From assembly GCA_963814955.1 (NCBI GenBank), contig CAWFEX010000004.1:372001-436000 (forward strand): a stretch of DNA of 64,000 bases. Direction: 5' to 3'. This document shows, in pieces, positions 1-9,331 of this stretch. The notes under the pieces are model-generated. The model saw only the letters and a list, made by a program, of their open reading frames with translations, searched no databases and was not told the DNA's origin. Positions within the stretch are counted from its first letter, which is position 1. Every line of letters starts with the position of its first letter. Source of the DNA: DATCJA01 sp963814955 (lineage in GTDB: Bacteria > Acidobacteriota > Vicinamibacteria > Vicinamibacterales > UBA2999). The translations under genes were made by a program, and so were the position numbers.

Positions 1-730
1 CGAGCAGCAGCCGGCGGTCGCGGACGATGGCTGCCAGCGTTTCCAGCTTTTCAGGCGTCAGAGCCGACTGGTTGACGACGTTGATGAGCGGATCGAGGTG
101 CTGAACGCTGGGCATCGAGTAGTCGAGTCCGCGCTCGCTGTTGAGCGAGCCCAGCGCCACGTCGTTGAAGCCATCGATGTTCACAACCAGGTCGAACGCC
201 TGTCCGATGGACAGAAAGTAGGCGAGCACGGCGGCTTCCTGCGGCTGCTTGTAGCCTTCGTGACTGAAGCAGAGCGGCACGATGCCCTTGCCGCTGAAGA
301 AGGCGTGCCGCTTCAGCCGTTCCACCAGGCGGGGCGCGCCGACCTGGCAGAACCATAGCCCGACCGAGCCGCCGAAGATTCCGACGATGAACTGGTCGTC
401 GCGTGCCTTCTTGAACGGGTACCGATGCGGCGAGACGAACCCGAAATTGTTCGTGACCAGGCGCGCCGGAATCGCGGTGCCCTGTCGCAGCGGCTCCGGA
501 ACGTCGAAAGGAACTCCTGGTCTGTGTGTGAAGCCGAAGTACGGATGCACGGCTTCGCCGAGGAACAGACGATCCTCCGGCGTCGGCAACAGCTCCTGAT
601 AGGTTTTGCGATGGATGTAGAAGAGGGCGCCGGTGTCCGCGTAATACGCCATCAACCCGAGCAGCTCCGCGAACAGTGCGAACACGACAAGGCTCGTCGC
701 CGCTCGAGCGACCGTCCGGTTCAGCGTCAT
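1..730 (-). CDS. SGNH/GDSL hydrolase-like membrane-anchored protein, C-terminus outside the window
   Basis: The reading frame is open from an ATG at 730 to the window edge, giving 243 residues with the 3' end missing. An N-terminal hydrophobic segment (about residues 11-30) looks like a signal anchor. The motif FGGSVG near residue 122 resembles the block I nucleophile region of SGNH hydrolases. The motif NIDGFND near residue 187 resembles the block III Asn region. Proteins of this layout act on sugars or acyl groups of envelope polysaccharides, but the substrate here cannot be read. The catalytic Asp/His block would lie beyond the edge. Confidence 0.65.
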   Translation of the reverse strand, partial: MTLNRTVARAATSLVVFALFAELLGLMAYYADTGALFYIHRKTYQELLPTPEDRLFLGEAVHPYFGFTHRPGVPFDVPEPLRQGTAIPARLVTNNFGFVSPHRYPFKKARDDQFIVGIFGGSVGLWFCQVGAPRLVERLKRHAFFSGKGIVPLCFSHEGYKQPQEAAVLAYFLSIGQAFDLVVNIDGFNDVALGSLNSERGLDYSMPSVQHLDPLINVVNQSALTPEKLETLAAIVRDRRLLL

Positions 731-1059
731 TTGGTGGGTACTGTCAGCCGAGTATTATGCGCTGGGCCAAGCGCCGGCAGGGGCCGGCCCCACAACAGAA
801 TGTCGGCCCTACAACGGCCTCAACGGGAAGTTGCGCTCGTCACGCGCGCTGCTGAAACGCGACGTCCGCGCCGCCGGCGGCGGGGGAGGGTGGCGTGGCA
901 TGCACCTTTTGAGCTGATTCGACGCCTCATCAATCGTGAGATCACGCGGAACGAACTCGCGGCGAGGAATCGCGCCGACCAATTTCCGGCTTCGCGCTGC
1001 CGTCGCCGGCCTTCGAACGGCCGCGGATCGAGGATACGTCGCCGCCTATAGGCCGCCGT
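731..1059. other. Gene-free stretch upstream of the SGNH-like gene
   Basis: No convincing reading frame is seen on either strand. The part nearest 730 should hold the promoter of the minus-strand SGNH-like gene. At about 771-812 there is a GC-rich imperfect palindrome (GGGGCCGGCCCC, then GTCGGCCC) of the REP-like kind seen elsewhere in the window. The long frames crossing this stretch have Arg-rich, low-complexity products typical of shadow frames. Confidence 0.5.
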
Positions 1060-1121
1060 ACCTTTGCCTTTTGCCTTTTGACCTTTGCCTTTTGACTTTT
1101 GACCTTTGACCTTTGACCTAA
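1060..1121. repeat. Period-7 tandem repeat, CCTTTGA/CTTTTGC class
   Basis: About eight heptamers alternate among CCTTTGC, CTTTTGC, CTTTTGA and CCTTTGA without a break in phase. The array lies just beyond the stop codon of the amidohydrolase gene. Unlike the copies at 3479, 37376 and 49648 it has only one arm, so no hairpin is formed. Confidence 0.85.
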
Positions 1122-1124
1122 ATT

Positions 1125-2144
1125 TCACTTCAACCGCGGGAACAACGTGAGCGCGTTGTCGCGATCGATGGCGCGCAGATCCTCGGCGTTGAATCCAAAC
1201 CCGCCGAGTCCCTGCGAGACGGTTGCCGCACGCGCGAACGGGTAGTCGGTCCCGAAGAGAATGTGCGAGCGGGGTACGAGCTTGGTGAAGGTCGGCAGCG
1301 TGTACTCGTTGAACGCCTGGGCGGTGTCGTAATAGAACTTCCGGATCTCGTACAGGACGCCGTTCGGAAGCTCCGCTGTCTTCGTATCGGCGTTCACGCC
1401 GAACCGTCCGGTGATGTAGGGCATCGTTCCGCCGCCATGCGACCAGATGAAGCGGATGTTCGGGAATCGTGCGGCGGTGCCGCTGTACAGCACGCTCGCA
1501 ATCGTCAACGTCGTTTCGGTGCTGAGCGTGATGCCTAATGCGCGGCCGTTCGGGAGCAGATTGACGCAGCATTCCGCGCGGAACGGGTGGGTATAGCAGA
1601 CCGCCCGCCGGCGATTGAGCTCTTCCATCACGGGCGTAAACATCGGGTCGCCGAGATACTTCGCCTGATAGCTGCTCATGAAGCAGACGCCGTCGGCCTT
1701 GAGCGTGTCGAAGGCATATTCGATTTCGCGCAGCGCCCCGTCGACATCCGGCAACGGCAGCGTCGCGAACACCCCGAAACGCCCCGGATAATCCGACATC
1801 AGCCTGGCGCCGTACTCGTTGCACTCCCGCGCAAGCTTCCGTGCCGCCTCGTTGTCGCCGAACCACACGCTGGGCTCGCTCGTCGAGACGATCGACGTGG
1901 CAACGCCGTCGCGGTCCATGTCCTCGATCGTCCTGGCAGGGGTCCATGCCATCAGCGGCATCTGCCCCGTGTTACGAGCTTTGATGGTTTGGATGAAGCC
2001 GGGAGACGAGAAGTGGCAGTGGACGTCGATGCGGCGCGCGGAGGTCTGGGGTGCGGTCTGCGCGCCGAACGGGTGATCGGGAAGCAGGGCCGCCGCGCCG
2101 GTCGCGGCGAGCCCTGCCAGAAAGCGGCGTCGTTGAGGGTTCAT
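1125..2144 (-). CDS. Tat-exported amidohydrolase 2 family metal-dependent hydrolase or decarboxylase
   Basis: The 339-residue product begins with a twin-arginine signal (RRRFLAG, residues 5-11) and a hydrophobic stretch, so export of a folded enzyme is expected. Metal-site motifs of the ACMSD-like amidohydrolase 2 family are visible: DVHCHF (His42, His44), THPF (His186), WSHGGG (His236) and FGTDYPF (Asp300). The family decarboxylates or hydrolyses aromatic or carboxylic substrates, and the substrate here is unknown. The ATG overlaps the stop of the upstream propeller gene by four bases (ATGA), which indicates translational coupling. Confidence 0.85.
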   Translation of the reverse strand: MNPQRRRFLAGLAATGAAALLPDHPFGAQTAPQTSARRIDVHCHFSSPGFIQTIKARNTGQMPLMAWTPARTIEDMDRDGVATSIVSTSEPSVWFGDNEAARKLARECNEYGARLMSDYPGRFGVFATLPLPDVDGALREIEYAFDTLKADGVCFMSSYQAKYLGDPMFTPVMEELNRRRAVCYTHPFRAECCVNLLPNGRALGITLSTETTLTIASVLYSGTAARFPNIRFIWSHGGGTMPYITGRFGVNADTKTAELPNGVLYEIRKFYYDTAQAFNEYTLPTFTKLVPRSHILFGTDYPFARAATVSQGLGGFGFNAEDLRAIDRDNALTLFPRLK

Positions 2145-3445
2145 TTCATGGTTGAGAGCTGTGTGAGCAGTTTTCCTCTCGCGCTGTTGGCGGGAACGAA
2201 CCGCTGCACCCGCTCGCCGGCGAACACTTCACCAGTGTAGATGTTTCCCGTCGAATCGACGGCAATCATGTGGAGACCGTAGAACTGGCCACCGTTGTCG
2301 CCCATGCTGCCAAGCTGCCCGACGATCTTGCCGTCCGCCCGGTTCAGGAACCAGATGTGGTTGTTCGTCAGGTCGGAGATGAACAGGTACCGCTGTTCCT
2401 TGTCCGGTGAGAATCCGACGCCGCCAGGGGCGCCGCCGACGCCGGTGTTGATGGCAAGCGGGAACTCCTTGAGGAACTTGCCCTGTTTGTCGGTGACGTG
2501 GATGCGATTGCCGACGCGATCGGCCGCGTACACCAAACCGTCGTTGGAGAAGTTCAGCGTGAGGTGACCAACGAAATCCTTCGCCATCGGTCCGCCCGGT
2601 TTGTAATCGCGCGTGGCGTCATTGGTGCTGATCTGTGAGAGCGGCTTGCCGTACGCGCCCCATCCCCGCTTGAAGGCCAAGGTGTTGAGGTCGAACACGA
2701 GCACGCGACCGCCGAGGTAGTTGTCCGCGGCATAGAGCTCGTTGGCGGCTTCGTCTATCCTGATCTCTTCGAGACCTCCGACGATCATCGGGGTGTCGGG
2801 CGGGTACTTCTTGCGGAACGCCTCGCGCTGCGCCGCCTGTTTGGCCTGCGCCTCGGGATTGGGCGCCCCGCGCCCGCCTCCGCCGGGAGGGGTGATGAAA
2901 CCAGCGACGGGCCCGGCGCTGCCCTGGCCCGGAGTGCGAGCCGCCGCGCCTCGGCCTCCCGGGGCGCCGCCGCCCTCTGTTTCAGGGACGCGCGCGATCT
3001 CGCCGACGACCTTGCCGCTCTTTGGATCGTACTTACGCACGGTGTCCTGGCCGATGTAGACGAACCCCTTGCTGTCCACGTCCATGCCATGCCCCTGCGG
3101 GGCGTCGAACGAGCCGATCACCTCGCCGGTCTTGCTGATGTGGATCATCGACGGCGGCCGGACGCAGCAATCGGCAATCGGCGGGTTGTGCTCGGCGTGG
3201 AGCTCGATGCTCGTGAGGTCGTTCGGGCGGTTCAGCACCCAGACATCGTCGTTGCGGTCGACGGCCAGTCCGGTGATGCCGCCGATCTTCCACTTCATGG
3301 GCATCGGCTTCGGCCAGCTCGGGTCGAACACGTAGGCCGGTGCGCCCTGTTGTGCCTGGGCGCCGGCGCCGGCATAGGAAATCAGGAATGCAACGGCGGC
3401 CAGCAGGGCAAGCGCGGCCGCAATCCTCGGACTAACTCTCTTCAT
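2141..3445 (-). CDS. Secreted NHL-repeat beta-propeller protein (amidating-lyase-like), paralogue 1
   Basis: The product is 434 residues with an N-terminal signal peptide (about residues 1-31). Repeated motifs such as GLAVDRNDDVWVLNRP, GHGMDVDSKGFVYIGQD and MIAVDSTGNIYTGEV are typical NHL blades, as in peptidyl-hydroxyglycine alpha-amidating lyase-like proteins. A Gly/Pro/Ala-rich insert at about residues 152-210 interrupts the propeller. A clear GGAGA ribosome site lies before the ATG. It is co-transcribed with the amidohydrolase and is a close paralogue of the gene at 4886-6106. No enzymatic activity can be assigned. Confidence 0.8.
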   Translation of the reverse strand: MKRVSPRIAAALALLAAVAFLISYAGAGAQAQQGAPAYVFDPSWPKPMPMKWKIGGITGLAVDRNDDVWVLNRPNDLTSIELHAEHNPPIADCCVRPPSMIHISKTGEVIGSFDAPQGHGMDVDSKGFVYIGQDTVRKYDPKSGKVVGEIARVPETEGGGAPGGRGAAARTPGQGSAGPVAGFITPPGGGGRGAPNPEAQAKQAAQREAFRKKYPPDTPMIVGGLEEIRIDEAANELYAADNYLGGRVLVFDLNTLAFKRGWGAYGKPLSQISTNDATRDYKPGGPMAKDFVGHLTLNFSNDGLVYAADRVGNRIHVTDKQGKFLKEFPLAINTGVGGAPGGVGFSPDKEQRYLFISDLTNNHIWFLNRADGKIVGQLGSMGDNGGQFYGLHMIAVDSTGNIYTGEVFAGERVQRFVPANSARGKLLTQLSTMK

Positions 3446-3478
3446 GTGACGTCTCCGTAGATGATTAGGAACATGTAA

Positions 3479-3555
3479 GTCAAAGGGGAAAAGTCAAAGG
3501 TCAAAGGTACTCCTTTTGACTCAACTTTTGCCTTTTGCCTTTTGACTTTTGCGTA
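3479..3555. repeat. Period-7 repeat hairpin, TTTTGAC class
   Basis: The left arm contains AAAAGTCAAAGGTCAAAGG and the right arm contains CTTTTGCCTTTTGACTTTTG in inverse orientation. Each arm has a seven-base period and the two can pair around a short centre. The element lies between the CnaB-like gene and the propeller gene, both minus strand. Confidence 0.85.
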
Positions 3556-3661
3556 CCTGTGTCACTCCGCGTTGCAGTCTAGTCTCGGCCAGCCAGCCCG
3601 TCAACGCACGACGGGGCGGGTGTCACGCACGACGGGGCGGGGGCTAAAGCTGCCCAACACT

Positions 3662-4675
3662 CTACTTCCCGACGAGCAGGTCCGTTCTGTTGTTCTCGCA
3701 CACGAACTCGGCCAGTTCTTCGTCCGGCGCCAGATACCACACCAGATTCATCGTCCATGGCCGGGTGAACGTGCCGGGATCCTCGAAGACGACCACGATC
3801 TCCAGCTGACCATACGCGGTGCGCCGATACCGCTCGACCATGTGCAGTTGTTCGGTGTGCGGATAGGCGTTGATCCAGCTTCGATCGTTGAAGCCGATCG
3901 TGTCGATGACGAGCGTATCCGCTTCCCAGCGTCCGACGGAGTGGCCGAGCCATGTCGGGTTGGGATCCGCGGGATGACTGCGGGCGTCGAGAAAGATCTG
4001 CCGGAACCCCACCGCGTCCTCGAAGAGCATCACGAGCAGCGGACGCGTCTGGACGAACTTGGTCATCCAGGGAGTGGACGCGCCGGGTACCGGGAATCCC
4101 TGCGGTAGACAACGCGTGTGCGGCGCGTCTTTCATGTTGGCTTGAATACGCTCCTTGTTGAGCGCCGCCGCCCATGGAAGCGCCGCCGGATCTTCAGGAT
4201 ATCGATCGCGATAGATCAGCCAGACGCCTGAGAGGTCGGGCGTCCCTTCCGGCGTACGCGGCACCGCCAGCGCAGGCACACGAGCGCGGTCACGAAGCAT
4301 GTCGGCGCTCCTGCCCGGATCGTCGCCGAGGGTTTTTCCGCCTACGTTCTCGATGAGCGAGATGTTGAACACAGCAGGTTGTCCCACGGCTACGGTGACG
4401 TTCGTACGAAATGGTTCGAAGCCGCAGCACGGCATGGCCACCGACAGCTCGTACACGCCTGCCGGAATGTCTGCGAACTGGTAGCGGCCGTCGGCTGCGC
4501 TGGCCGTCCTCACCACCGTGCCGGTTTCTCTGTGGCGTACCTGGACCGGAGCATTCGGAACCTGCATGCCATTCCAGGCGATCACCACATTGCCCGCCAG
4601 GGATCCGCGACCAGTCTGCGCGGATGCGACGACGATGAGCGCGAGGCAACTGACGACGAGAGCGAATCGCAACAT
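3662..4675 (-). CDS. Secreted carboxypeptidase-regulatory-like (CnaB-type) domain protein
   Basis: The product has 337 residues and a signal peptide at residues 1-19. Residues 24-110 form a carboxypeptidase-regulatory-like beta-sandwich (start GRGSLAGNVV, then DGRYQFADIPAGVYEL). The rest is a conserved domain of unknown function recognisable by GRWEADTLVIDTIGFND and a following HTEQLHMVERYRR. I know this second domain only as a recurrent unnamed module in Acidobacteriota and Proteobacteria. The gene lies between the two propeller paralogues on the same strand, which suggests a shared secreted function. Function unknown. Confidence 0.75.
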   Translation of the reverse strand: MLRFALVVSCLALIVVASAQTGRGSLAGNVVIAWNGMQVPNAPVQVRHRETGTVVRTASAADGRYQFADIPAGVYELSVAMPCCGFEPFRTNVTVAVGQPAVFNISLIENVGGKTLGDDPGRSADMLRDRARVPALAVPRTPEGTPDLSGVWLIYRDRYPEDPAALPWAAALNKERIQANMKDAPHTRCLPQGFPVPGASTPWMTKFVQTRPLLVMLFEDAVGFRQIFLDARSHPADPNPTWLGHSVGRWEADTLVIDTIGFNDRSWINAYPHTEQLHMVERYRRTAYGQLEIVVVFEDPGTFTRPWTMNLVWYLAPDEELAEFVCENNRTDLLVGK

Positions 4676-4885
4676 GGCGTGACCTCACTCGAATGATGCG
4701 CCAAACGCCTCGCATCAACACGACACACTGAGGGCGAGTGGTTCTGTGTGAAGAACGTCGCGGACTGCGACGTGGCCGGCGTGTTGAAGATCGCAACGCT
4801 CAACGACATCGGCAAGGAGGCCGTGATTTTCGACATCACGGCCTGGATCGACAAGCGCCTGGCGGCTCGAGCCGAGCCGTCTCTC

Positions 4886-6106
4886 TCAACGCATCCCGGC
4901 GAGCTGTGCGAGCAGCTTTCCTCTGGGACTGTCGGCCGGCACGAAGCGCTGCACGCGCTCGCCGTTCTGGACTTCACCGGTGTAGATGTTTCCCTGCGAG
5001 TCGATCGCGATCATGTGCAGGCCGTACCACTGGCCGCCGTTGTCGCCCATGCTGCCCATCCGCTCCAAGACCTTGCCGTCGGCTCGATTGAGGAACCAGA
5101 TGTGGTTGTTGGTCAGGTCGGAAATGATCAGGAAGCGCTGCTGCGGGTCCTGAGAAAACGCGACGCCGCCAGTGGAGCCGCCCTCACCGGTCTCCGGGGC
5201 CATGACGAACTCCTTGATGAACTTGCCCTGCTTGTCGGTGACGTGAATGCGGTTGGCGTTGCGATCGGCCGCGTACACGAGGCCGTCGTTGGCGAAGTTG
5301 AGCGTAAGGTGCCCCCGGAATTCCTTCGGCATCGAACCGTTCGGCTTGTAGTCGCGGTCGGCGTCGTTGGCGCTGATCTGCGCGAGCGGCTTTCCGTAAG
5401 CGCCCCAGCCGCGCTTGAACGCGAAGGTGTCGAGGTCGTAGATCATCACCCGTCCACCGAGGTAGCTATCGGCGACGTACATCTCACGGGCTTTCTCATC
5501 CAGCCGGATCTCTTCGATCTGCCCGACGATCTGCGGGGTCGTCGGCGGATACTTGGCGCGGAACGCCGCGACCGCTTTCGCCTGCTCGGCCGGATCGACA
5601 TTGCCACGACCGCGTCCGCCGCCGCCCTGCGGCTGCGACTCTGGGACGCGAGGCAGCTCCTTGACCATCTTTCCGGACTTCGGCTCGTATTTGCGGACCG
5701 TGTCCTGACCGATGTAGACGAACCCCTGGCTGTCGACGTCCATGCCGTGTCCCTGCGGCGCGTCGAACGAGCCGATGACGTCACCTGTCTTGCTGATGTG
5801 GATCATCGTCGGCGGCTTGACGCAGCAGTGCGCGGTCGGCGGATTCGTCGCCGCGTTGTCCTCCTGCTCGGTGGTGTCGTTCGGCCGGTTGAGCACCCAC
5901 ACGTTGTCGTCCTTGTCCACCGCCAGGCCGGTAACGCCACCCATTTTCCAGTTGTTCGGCAGCGGCTTCGGCCACGTCGGGTCGAAGACATATCGCGGCG
6001 CGCCCGACTGCGCCTCGACGCCTGTGGTCATGTAGAAGGCCGTGAGAGAAATGGCGGCAGTCAATAGGAGTGCTGCAGTCGAGAGTCTGCGGTCGATGTT
6101 CTTCAT
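4886..6106 (-). CDS. Secreted NHL-repeat beta-propeller protein, paralogue 2
   Basis: The product is 406 residues and shares blocks almost word for word with the protein at 2141-3445, for example GHGMDVDSQGFVYIGQD and LTLNFANDGLVYAADR, so the two arose by duplication. It has an N-terminal signal peptide (about residues 1-32) and a shorter Gly-rich insert near residue 150. AGGAGA precedes the ATG at 6106. The propeller fold is clear, but a ligand or catalytic role is not. Confidence 0.8.
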   Translation of the reverse strand: MKNIDRRLSTAALLLTAAISLTAFYMTTGVEAQSGAPRYVFDPTWPKPLPNNWKMGGVTGLAVDKDDNVWVLNRPNDTTEQEDNAATNPPTAHCCVKPPTMIHISKTGDVIGSFDAPQGHGMDVDSQGFVYIGQDTVRKYEPKSGKMVKELPRVPESQPQGGGGRGRGNVDPAEQAKAVAAFRAKYPPTTPQIVGQIEEIRLDEKAREMYVADSYLGGRVMIYDLDTFAFKRGWGAYGKPLAQISANDADRDYKPNGSMPKEFRGHLTLNFANDGLVYAADRNANRIHVTDKQGKFIKEFVMAPETGEGGSTGGVAFSQDPQQRFLIISDLTNNHIWFLNRADGKVLERMGSMGDNGGQWYGLHMIAIDSQGNIYTGEVQNGERVQRFVPADSPRGKLLAQLAGMR

Positions 6107-6230
6107 GAAGGTCTCCTGTCGCGATCGTAGCGACGCAGTTGGCGCGGAGTCTAGACCCCGAAAGAAGGCATGTCAAACGACCGACCGTCCGCGTCAAGTA
6201 TTAGCGGTTCGAACAGCAGCGATTTGCCCT

Positions 6231-6986
6231 CTAACGTTCGGCGGGGGCACGCAGACCATCTTTCGTTAACTTCGCCCGCCCGACTGGACCGGTAATGAGA
6301 GTGACGAAATCTTTGGCTGCCGTAGAAATCGTCGATGGGTACCACAAAGAAAAGGTCGTGGCGAGATCAAACTCTGCAGGAAAGGGTCCTAGCAGGGCGG
6401 CCGGGTTGGCTTGGACGATTTCGCTGACCTGCGTCACACCCAAGTCGACGTTGTCCTGCAACACAAGACGCATGGTTTCAACGCCGTCCTGAGCGAGCGT
6501 CGCCTTCTTCAACACCGCGTCCTTGATGCCCAGCGACTCGATCACCCTCACGAAGTGGGTTCCTACAGTGGCGCCGCGGGCAGGGTCGGAAAAGGCGATG
6601 CGGCGAGCCGACAACAGCGCCGCCTTGAGTTTGTCCGGCGTGGAAACGTCCGGTCTGGCGGATCCAGGGGGTATGGCAAAGCCGCCGACCGTATCCGCTA
6701 AACGATGCGTGATTCCGTTCGTCAACTGGCCAGTTCTTTCGGCTTCGCTAATCAACGTCTGGGTTGTGACCAGCAACGTTGCCCCCGAATCGTCATGAAA
6801 TCGTTGCGCCGTTGCCCCGGCCGTGTCGAAGACGCATGTCACCTTGTGCCCCGTAGCCGCTTCGTATTCCGCCGCGAGGTCCAGAAGGGGCGCCTTCACC
6901 GCTGCGGCCGCATACACCTTCAGCTCTTCACCAAAGGCAGACGAGGTGAACACCACGCTCAGAAGCAACGACAGGATCGTTCTCAT
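6231..6986 (-). CDS. Periplasmic substrate-binding protein, molybdate-type (ModA-like)
   Basis: The 251-residue product carries a signal peptide ending near FGEE (about residue 20), followed by LKVYAAAAVKAPL, which fits the start of a type 2 periplasmic binding protein of the ModA/extracellular solute-binding family. The later segments DPARGATVGTHF and LVLQDNVDLGVTQVSEI also fit. A permease and ATPase (modB, modC) are not adjacent. In this situation such proteins may bind oxyanions or act as stand-alone sensors, so the ligand is left open. Confidence 0.75.
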   Translation of the reverse strand: MRTILSLLLSVVFTSSAFGEELKVYAAAAVKAPLLDLAAEYEAATGHKVTCVFDTAGATAQRFHDDSGATLLVTTQTLISEAERTGQLTNGITHRLADTVGGFAIPPGSARPDVSTPDKLKAALLSARRIAFSDPARGATVGTHFVRVIESLGIKDAVLKKATLAQDGVETMRLVLQDNVDLGVTQVSEIVQANPAALLGPFPAEFDLATTFSLWYPSTISTAAKDFVTLITGPVGRAKLTKDGLRAPAER

Positions 6987-7274
6987 CTCACTCTTTCCTA
7001 GAATCTTGTTCCCGCCAGGGGACTCACAACGAGCCGTTCATGGCTTGACGGGGCGCCTTCGTCGTCCTTGAGATTCCTATACCTTCGGTCGAAAGCGGCC
7101 GCATCGAATCCTATGACGTTTCGCGAGGGCCGAGGCAAGTTTTCATGCACAAGGACCCGATCAGGGTGGAACCTCGAAAAACTGGGCGAGTGTTCGTTTT
7201 AGTGCCAGCGCACGTTATTACCCGGCAGGGACGTGCCGCGCGTATCATGTCGCTCACAAATACCGGAGGCACCC

Positions 7275-9209
7275 ATGAGACTCCCCTTGGTCCTCCTCCT
7301 GGCGCTGTTGTGCGGATTGCTGTGTGCCGACAGCGCCGCCGCGGAATGGACTCGCTTGCGGTCGGCAAACTTCACGTTCGTCGGCGATGCATCCGAGCGA
7401 CAGATTCGCCGTGTCGCCCAGCAGCTCGAGCAGTTCCGCGAAGTCATGGTGCGGGCGCTTCCGGCCTCAGCCGCCTCATCTCCCGTGCCGATCGTGGTGC
7501 TGGTCTTTGCCAACGATCGATCGTTGGAGCCGTTCAAGCCGAGATTCCAGGGCCGGACAGTCGATGTGGCCGGCTTCTTCCGCAGCGGCGAAGACCTCAG
7601 CTACATCGTGATCAAGGGCGATCTCGGTGAGTACGCGGTTCGTGCGGTGTTCCACGAATATTCGCACTTCCTCGTCAAGAACACCCTTGGGTTGGCTCCG
7701 GCGTGGGTGAACGAGGGTTTCGCGGGGGTCTACGAAACGTTCCAGGAACGTGATGGCGGCAAGAGCGCCATCCTTGGCATAGCGTCTCCCGAGCACGTGC
7801 AGGAGCTGCGATCACGCACGCTCATTCCGCTTTCGGAGCTGGTCGCTGTCGATCACTCATCGCCGATGTACAACGAGGGAAGTCGCCGCGGACTTTTCTA
7901 CGCACAGTCGTGGGCATTGATGCATTACCTGACGTTCGGGAACGAGACACGCCGTGCGCAGCTGTTGCGGTATTTGACGAGCATGCGCACTGGGACTTCG
8001 TTCGACGAGGCGCTGCGAAAGGAATTCGGTACGGACCTCTCCCCGATAGAAAAGGAGTTGCGCCAGTACGTCGCCAACTTCACATTTCCCGCCGTGAAGG
8101 GCACATTTGAAACAACAGCGCGCGCCGTCGTAGAAGCCCGGGCCGAGATGCTGAGCGAAGGCGAGGCTCAAGGCTATCTTGGCGATTTGCTCGCGCGCAG
8201 CGACCGCACCGATGATGCCCGCGCATATTTGAAAGGAGTCATCACCTCCAGTCCCGACTCCGCGCGGGCACTGTTTGCGCTTGGGTTCCTCGAGCTCAGG
8301 GCGTCGCGCCTCGACGAAGCACTGCCCTTGCTGGAGCGTGCCGCCACGCTGAAGCCGGACGAACCGGCATTCATGACGGCGTATGGGTACGGCCTCGTCG
8401 AACGCATCCGCGGGTCAGCCTCGGATGATCCGCAGCGGCAATCGACCTTCGAGCGAGCACGATCGGTGCTGTCCAAGGCCGTGGAGCTCGACCCCACTGT
8501 TGCCCATACGCTCGCGAGCTTGGGTTACCTCGAGCTGGCAAGCGGAGAACCGGCGCGCGCAGTTGATCTGCTCAAGCGCGCCGCTGCTGCAGCACCGGCC
8601 GAAGAGTCGTATCGCATAGCTTTGGCGGAAGCGTTGGCGCGTCAGGGCGACTACGAGGAAGCCACGCGGTACCTCGGGCTGCTGCTGGCGCGCGGCAGCG
8701 AACCGGAGGTCCGGAATCGCGCGCGGGAAGGCCTGGCGCGTGTGGCCAAGCTGCGTCAAATCGCGGCGGCGCGGGCGGTGGTCACCGCGAGTGCAGAGCC
8801 CGCCGCCCCTGCTATCTCACGATCCGCGTCGCCGGCGACGCCACCTTCGGACACACCTTCGGACAGAAGCGCAGCGTCGGGCCGATTCATCCCGGTACTT
8901 CGCGAACTCGGGACGGGCGAGCAGCGCGTGCTCGGAGCATTCCGGTCGATCCAGTGCCGGCAGGGCAGGTTCATCCTGCAGGTGCAGACCGCGACAGCCC
9001 TCATGCATTTTGCGGCCCGGCAGTTGAGCGATGTGGACTTCATCTCGTATCGCTCCGACACTCCAGGCAGCGTGAACTGCGGCGGTGTGCCCGGAACGCC
9101 GCCAGTGCTCGCGACGTATCTTCCTTCTGCCGGCGGGACGCCGGCGGATGAGATCCACGGCGATGCGGTTGCGATCGAACTTCTTCCCGACGGGTATGTG
9201 CCTCGGTAG
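7275..9209 (+). CDS. Secreted gluzincin-type metalloprotease fused to TPR repeats
   Basis: The start at 7275 is chosen because GGAGG (7265-7269) precedes it and a signal peptide (residues 1-23) follows directly. An upstream in-frame GTG at 7233 lacks this. The 644-residue product has HEYSH (residues 127-131) and a downstream NEGFA Glu (near 147), the gluzincin zinc site of the peptidase MA-like family. Tetratricopeptide repeats occupy about residues 290-500. A C-terminal beta-rich domain (about 540-644) follows a Pro/Ser/Ala linker. Its target is unknown. Export to the periplasm or beyond is expected. Confidence 0.8.
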   Translation: MRLPLVLLLALLCGLLCADSAAAEWTRLRSANFTFVGDASERQIRRVAQQLEQFREVMVRALPASAASSPVPIVVLVFANDRSLEPFKPRFQGRTVDVAGFFRSGEDLSYIVIKGDLGEYAVRAVFHEYSHFLVKNTLGLAPAWVNEGFAGVYETFQERDGGKSAILGIASPEHVQELRSRTLIPLSELVAVDHSSPMYNEGSRRGLFYAQSWALMHYLTFGNETRRAQLLRYLTSMRTGTSFDEALRKEFGTDLSPIEKELRQYVANFTFPAVKGTFETTARAVVEARAEMLSEGEAQGYLGDLLARSDRTDDARAYLKGVITSSPDSARALFALGFLELRASRLDEALPLLERAATLKPDEPAFMTAYGYGLVERIRGSASDDPQRQSTFERARSVLSKAVELDPTVAHTLASLGYLELASGEPARAVDLLKRAAAAAPAEESYRIALAEALARQGDYEEATRYLGLLLARGSEPEVRNRAREGLARVAKLRQIAAARAVVTASAEPAAPAISRSASPATPPSDTPSDRSAASGRFIPVLRELGTGEQRVLGAFRSIQCRQGRFILQVQTATALMHFAARQLSDVDFISYRSDTPGSVNCGGVPGTPPVLATYLPSAGGTPADEIHGDAVAIELLPDGYVPR

Positions 9210-9331
9210 GCGCCCGCTCTCGATTCGTTGGGCCCCGTGTGTTGGTATCCGGAATCGTTGAGCTGATCCAGCTGACGCCTCGCGATACTCTCAACGCAAC
9301 TCACAACTAGTGGAAACATACGGAGGTACAT

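Noticed and set aside
1060..1121. CRISPR-like array
   Set aside because: The unit is seven bases with no spacers. No cas genes are present.
820..1947. 375-codon minus-strand frame
   Set aside because: It overlaps the amidohydrolase in another frame. Its tail is a translation of the heptamer array (GQKSKGKG) and Arg-rich shadow sequence.
4748..6067. 439-codon plus-strand open frame
   Set aside because: It is antisense to the clear propeller gene at 4886-6106. Its product matches no recognisable fold and reflects high-GC codon bias.
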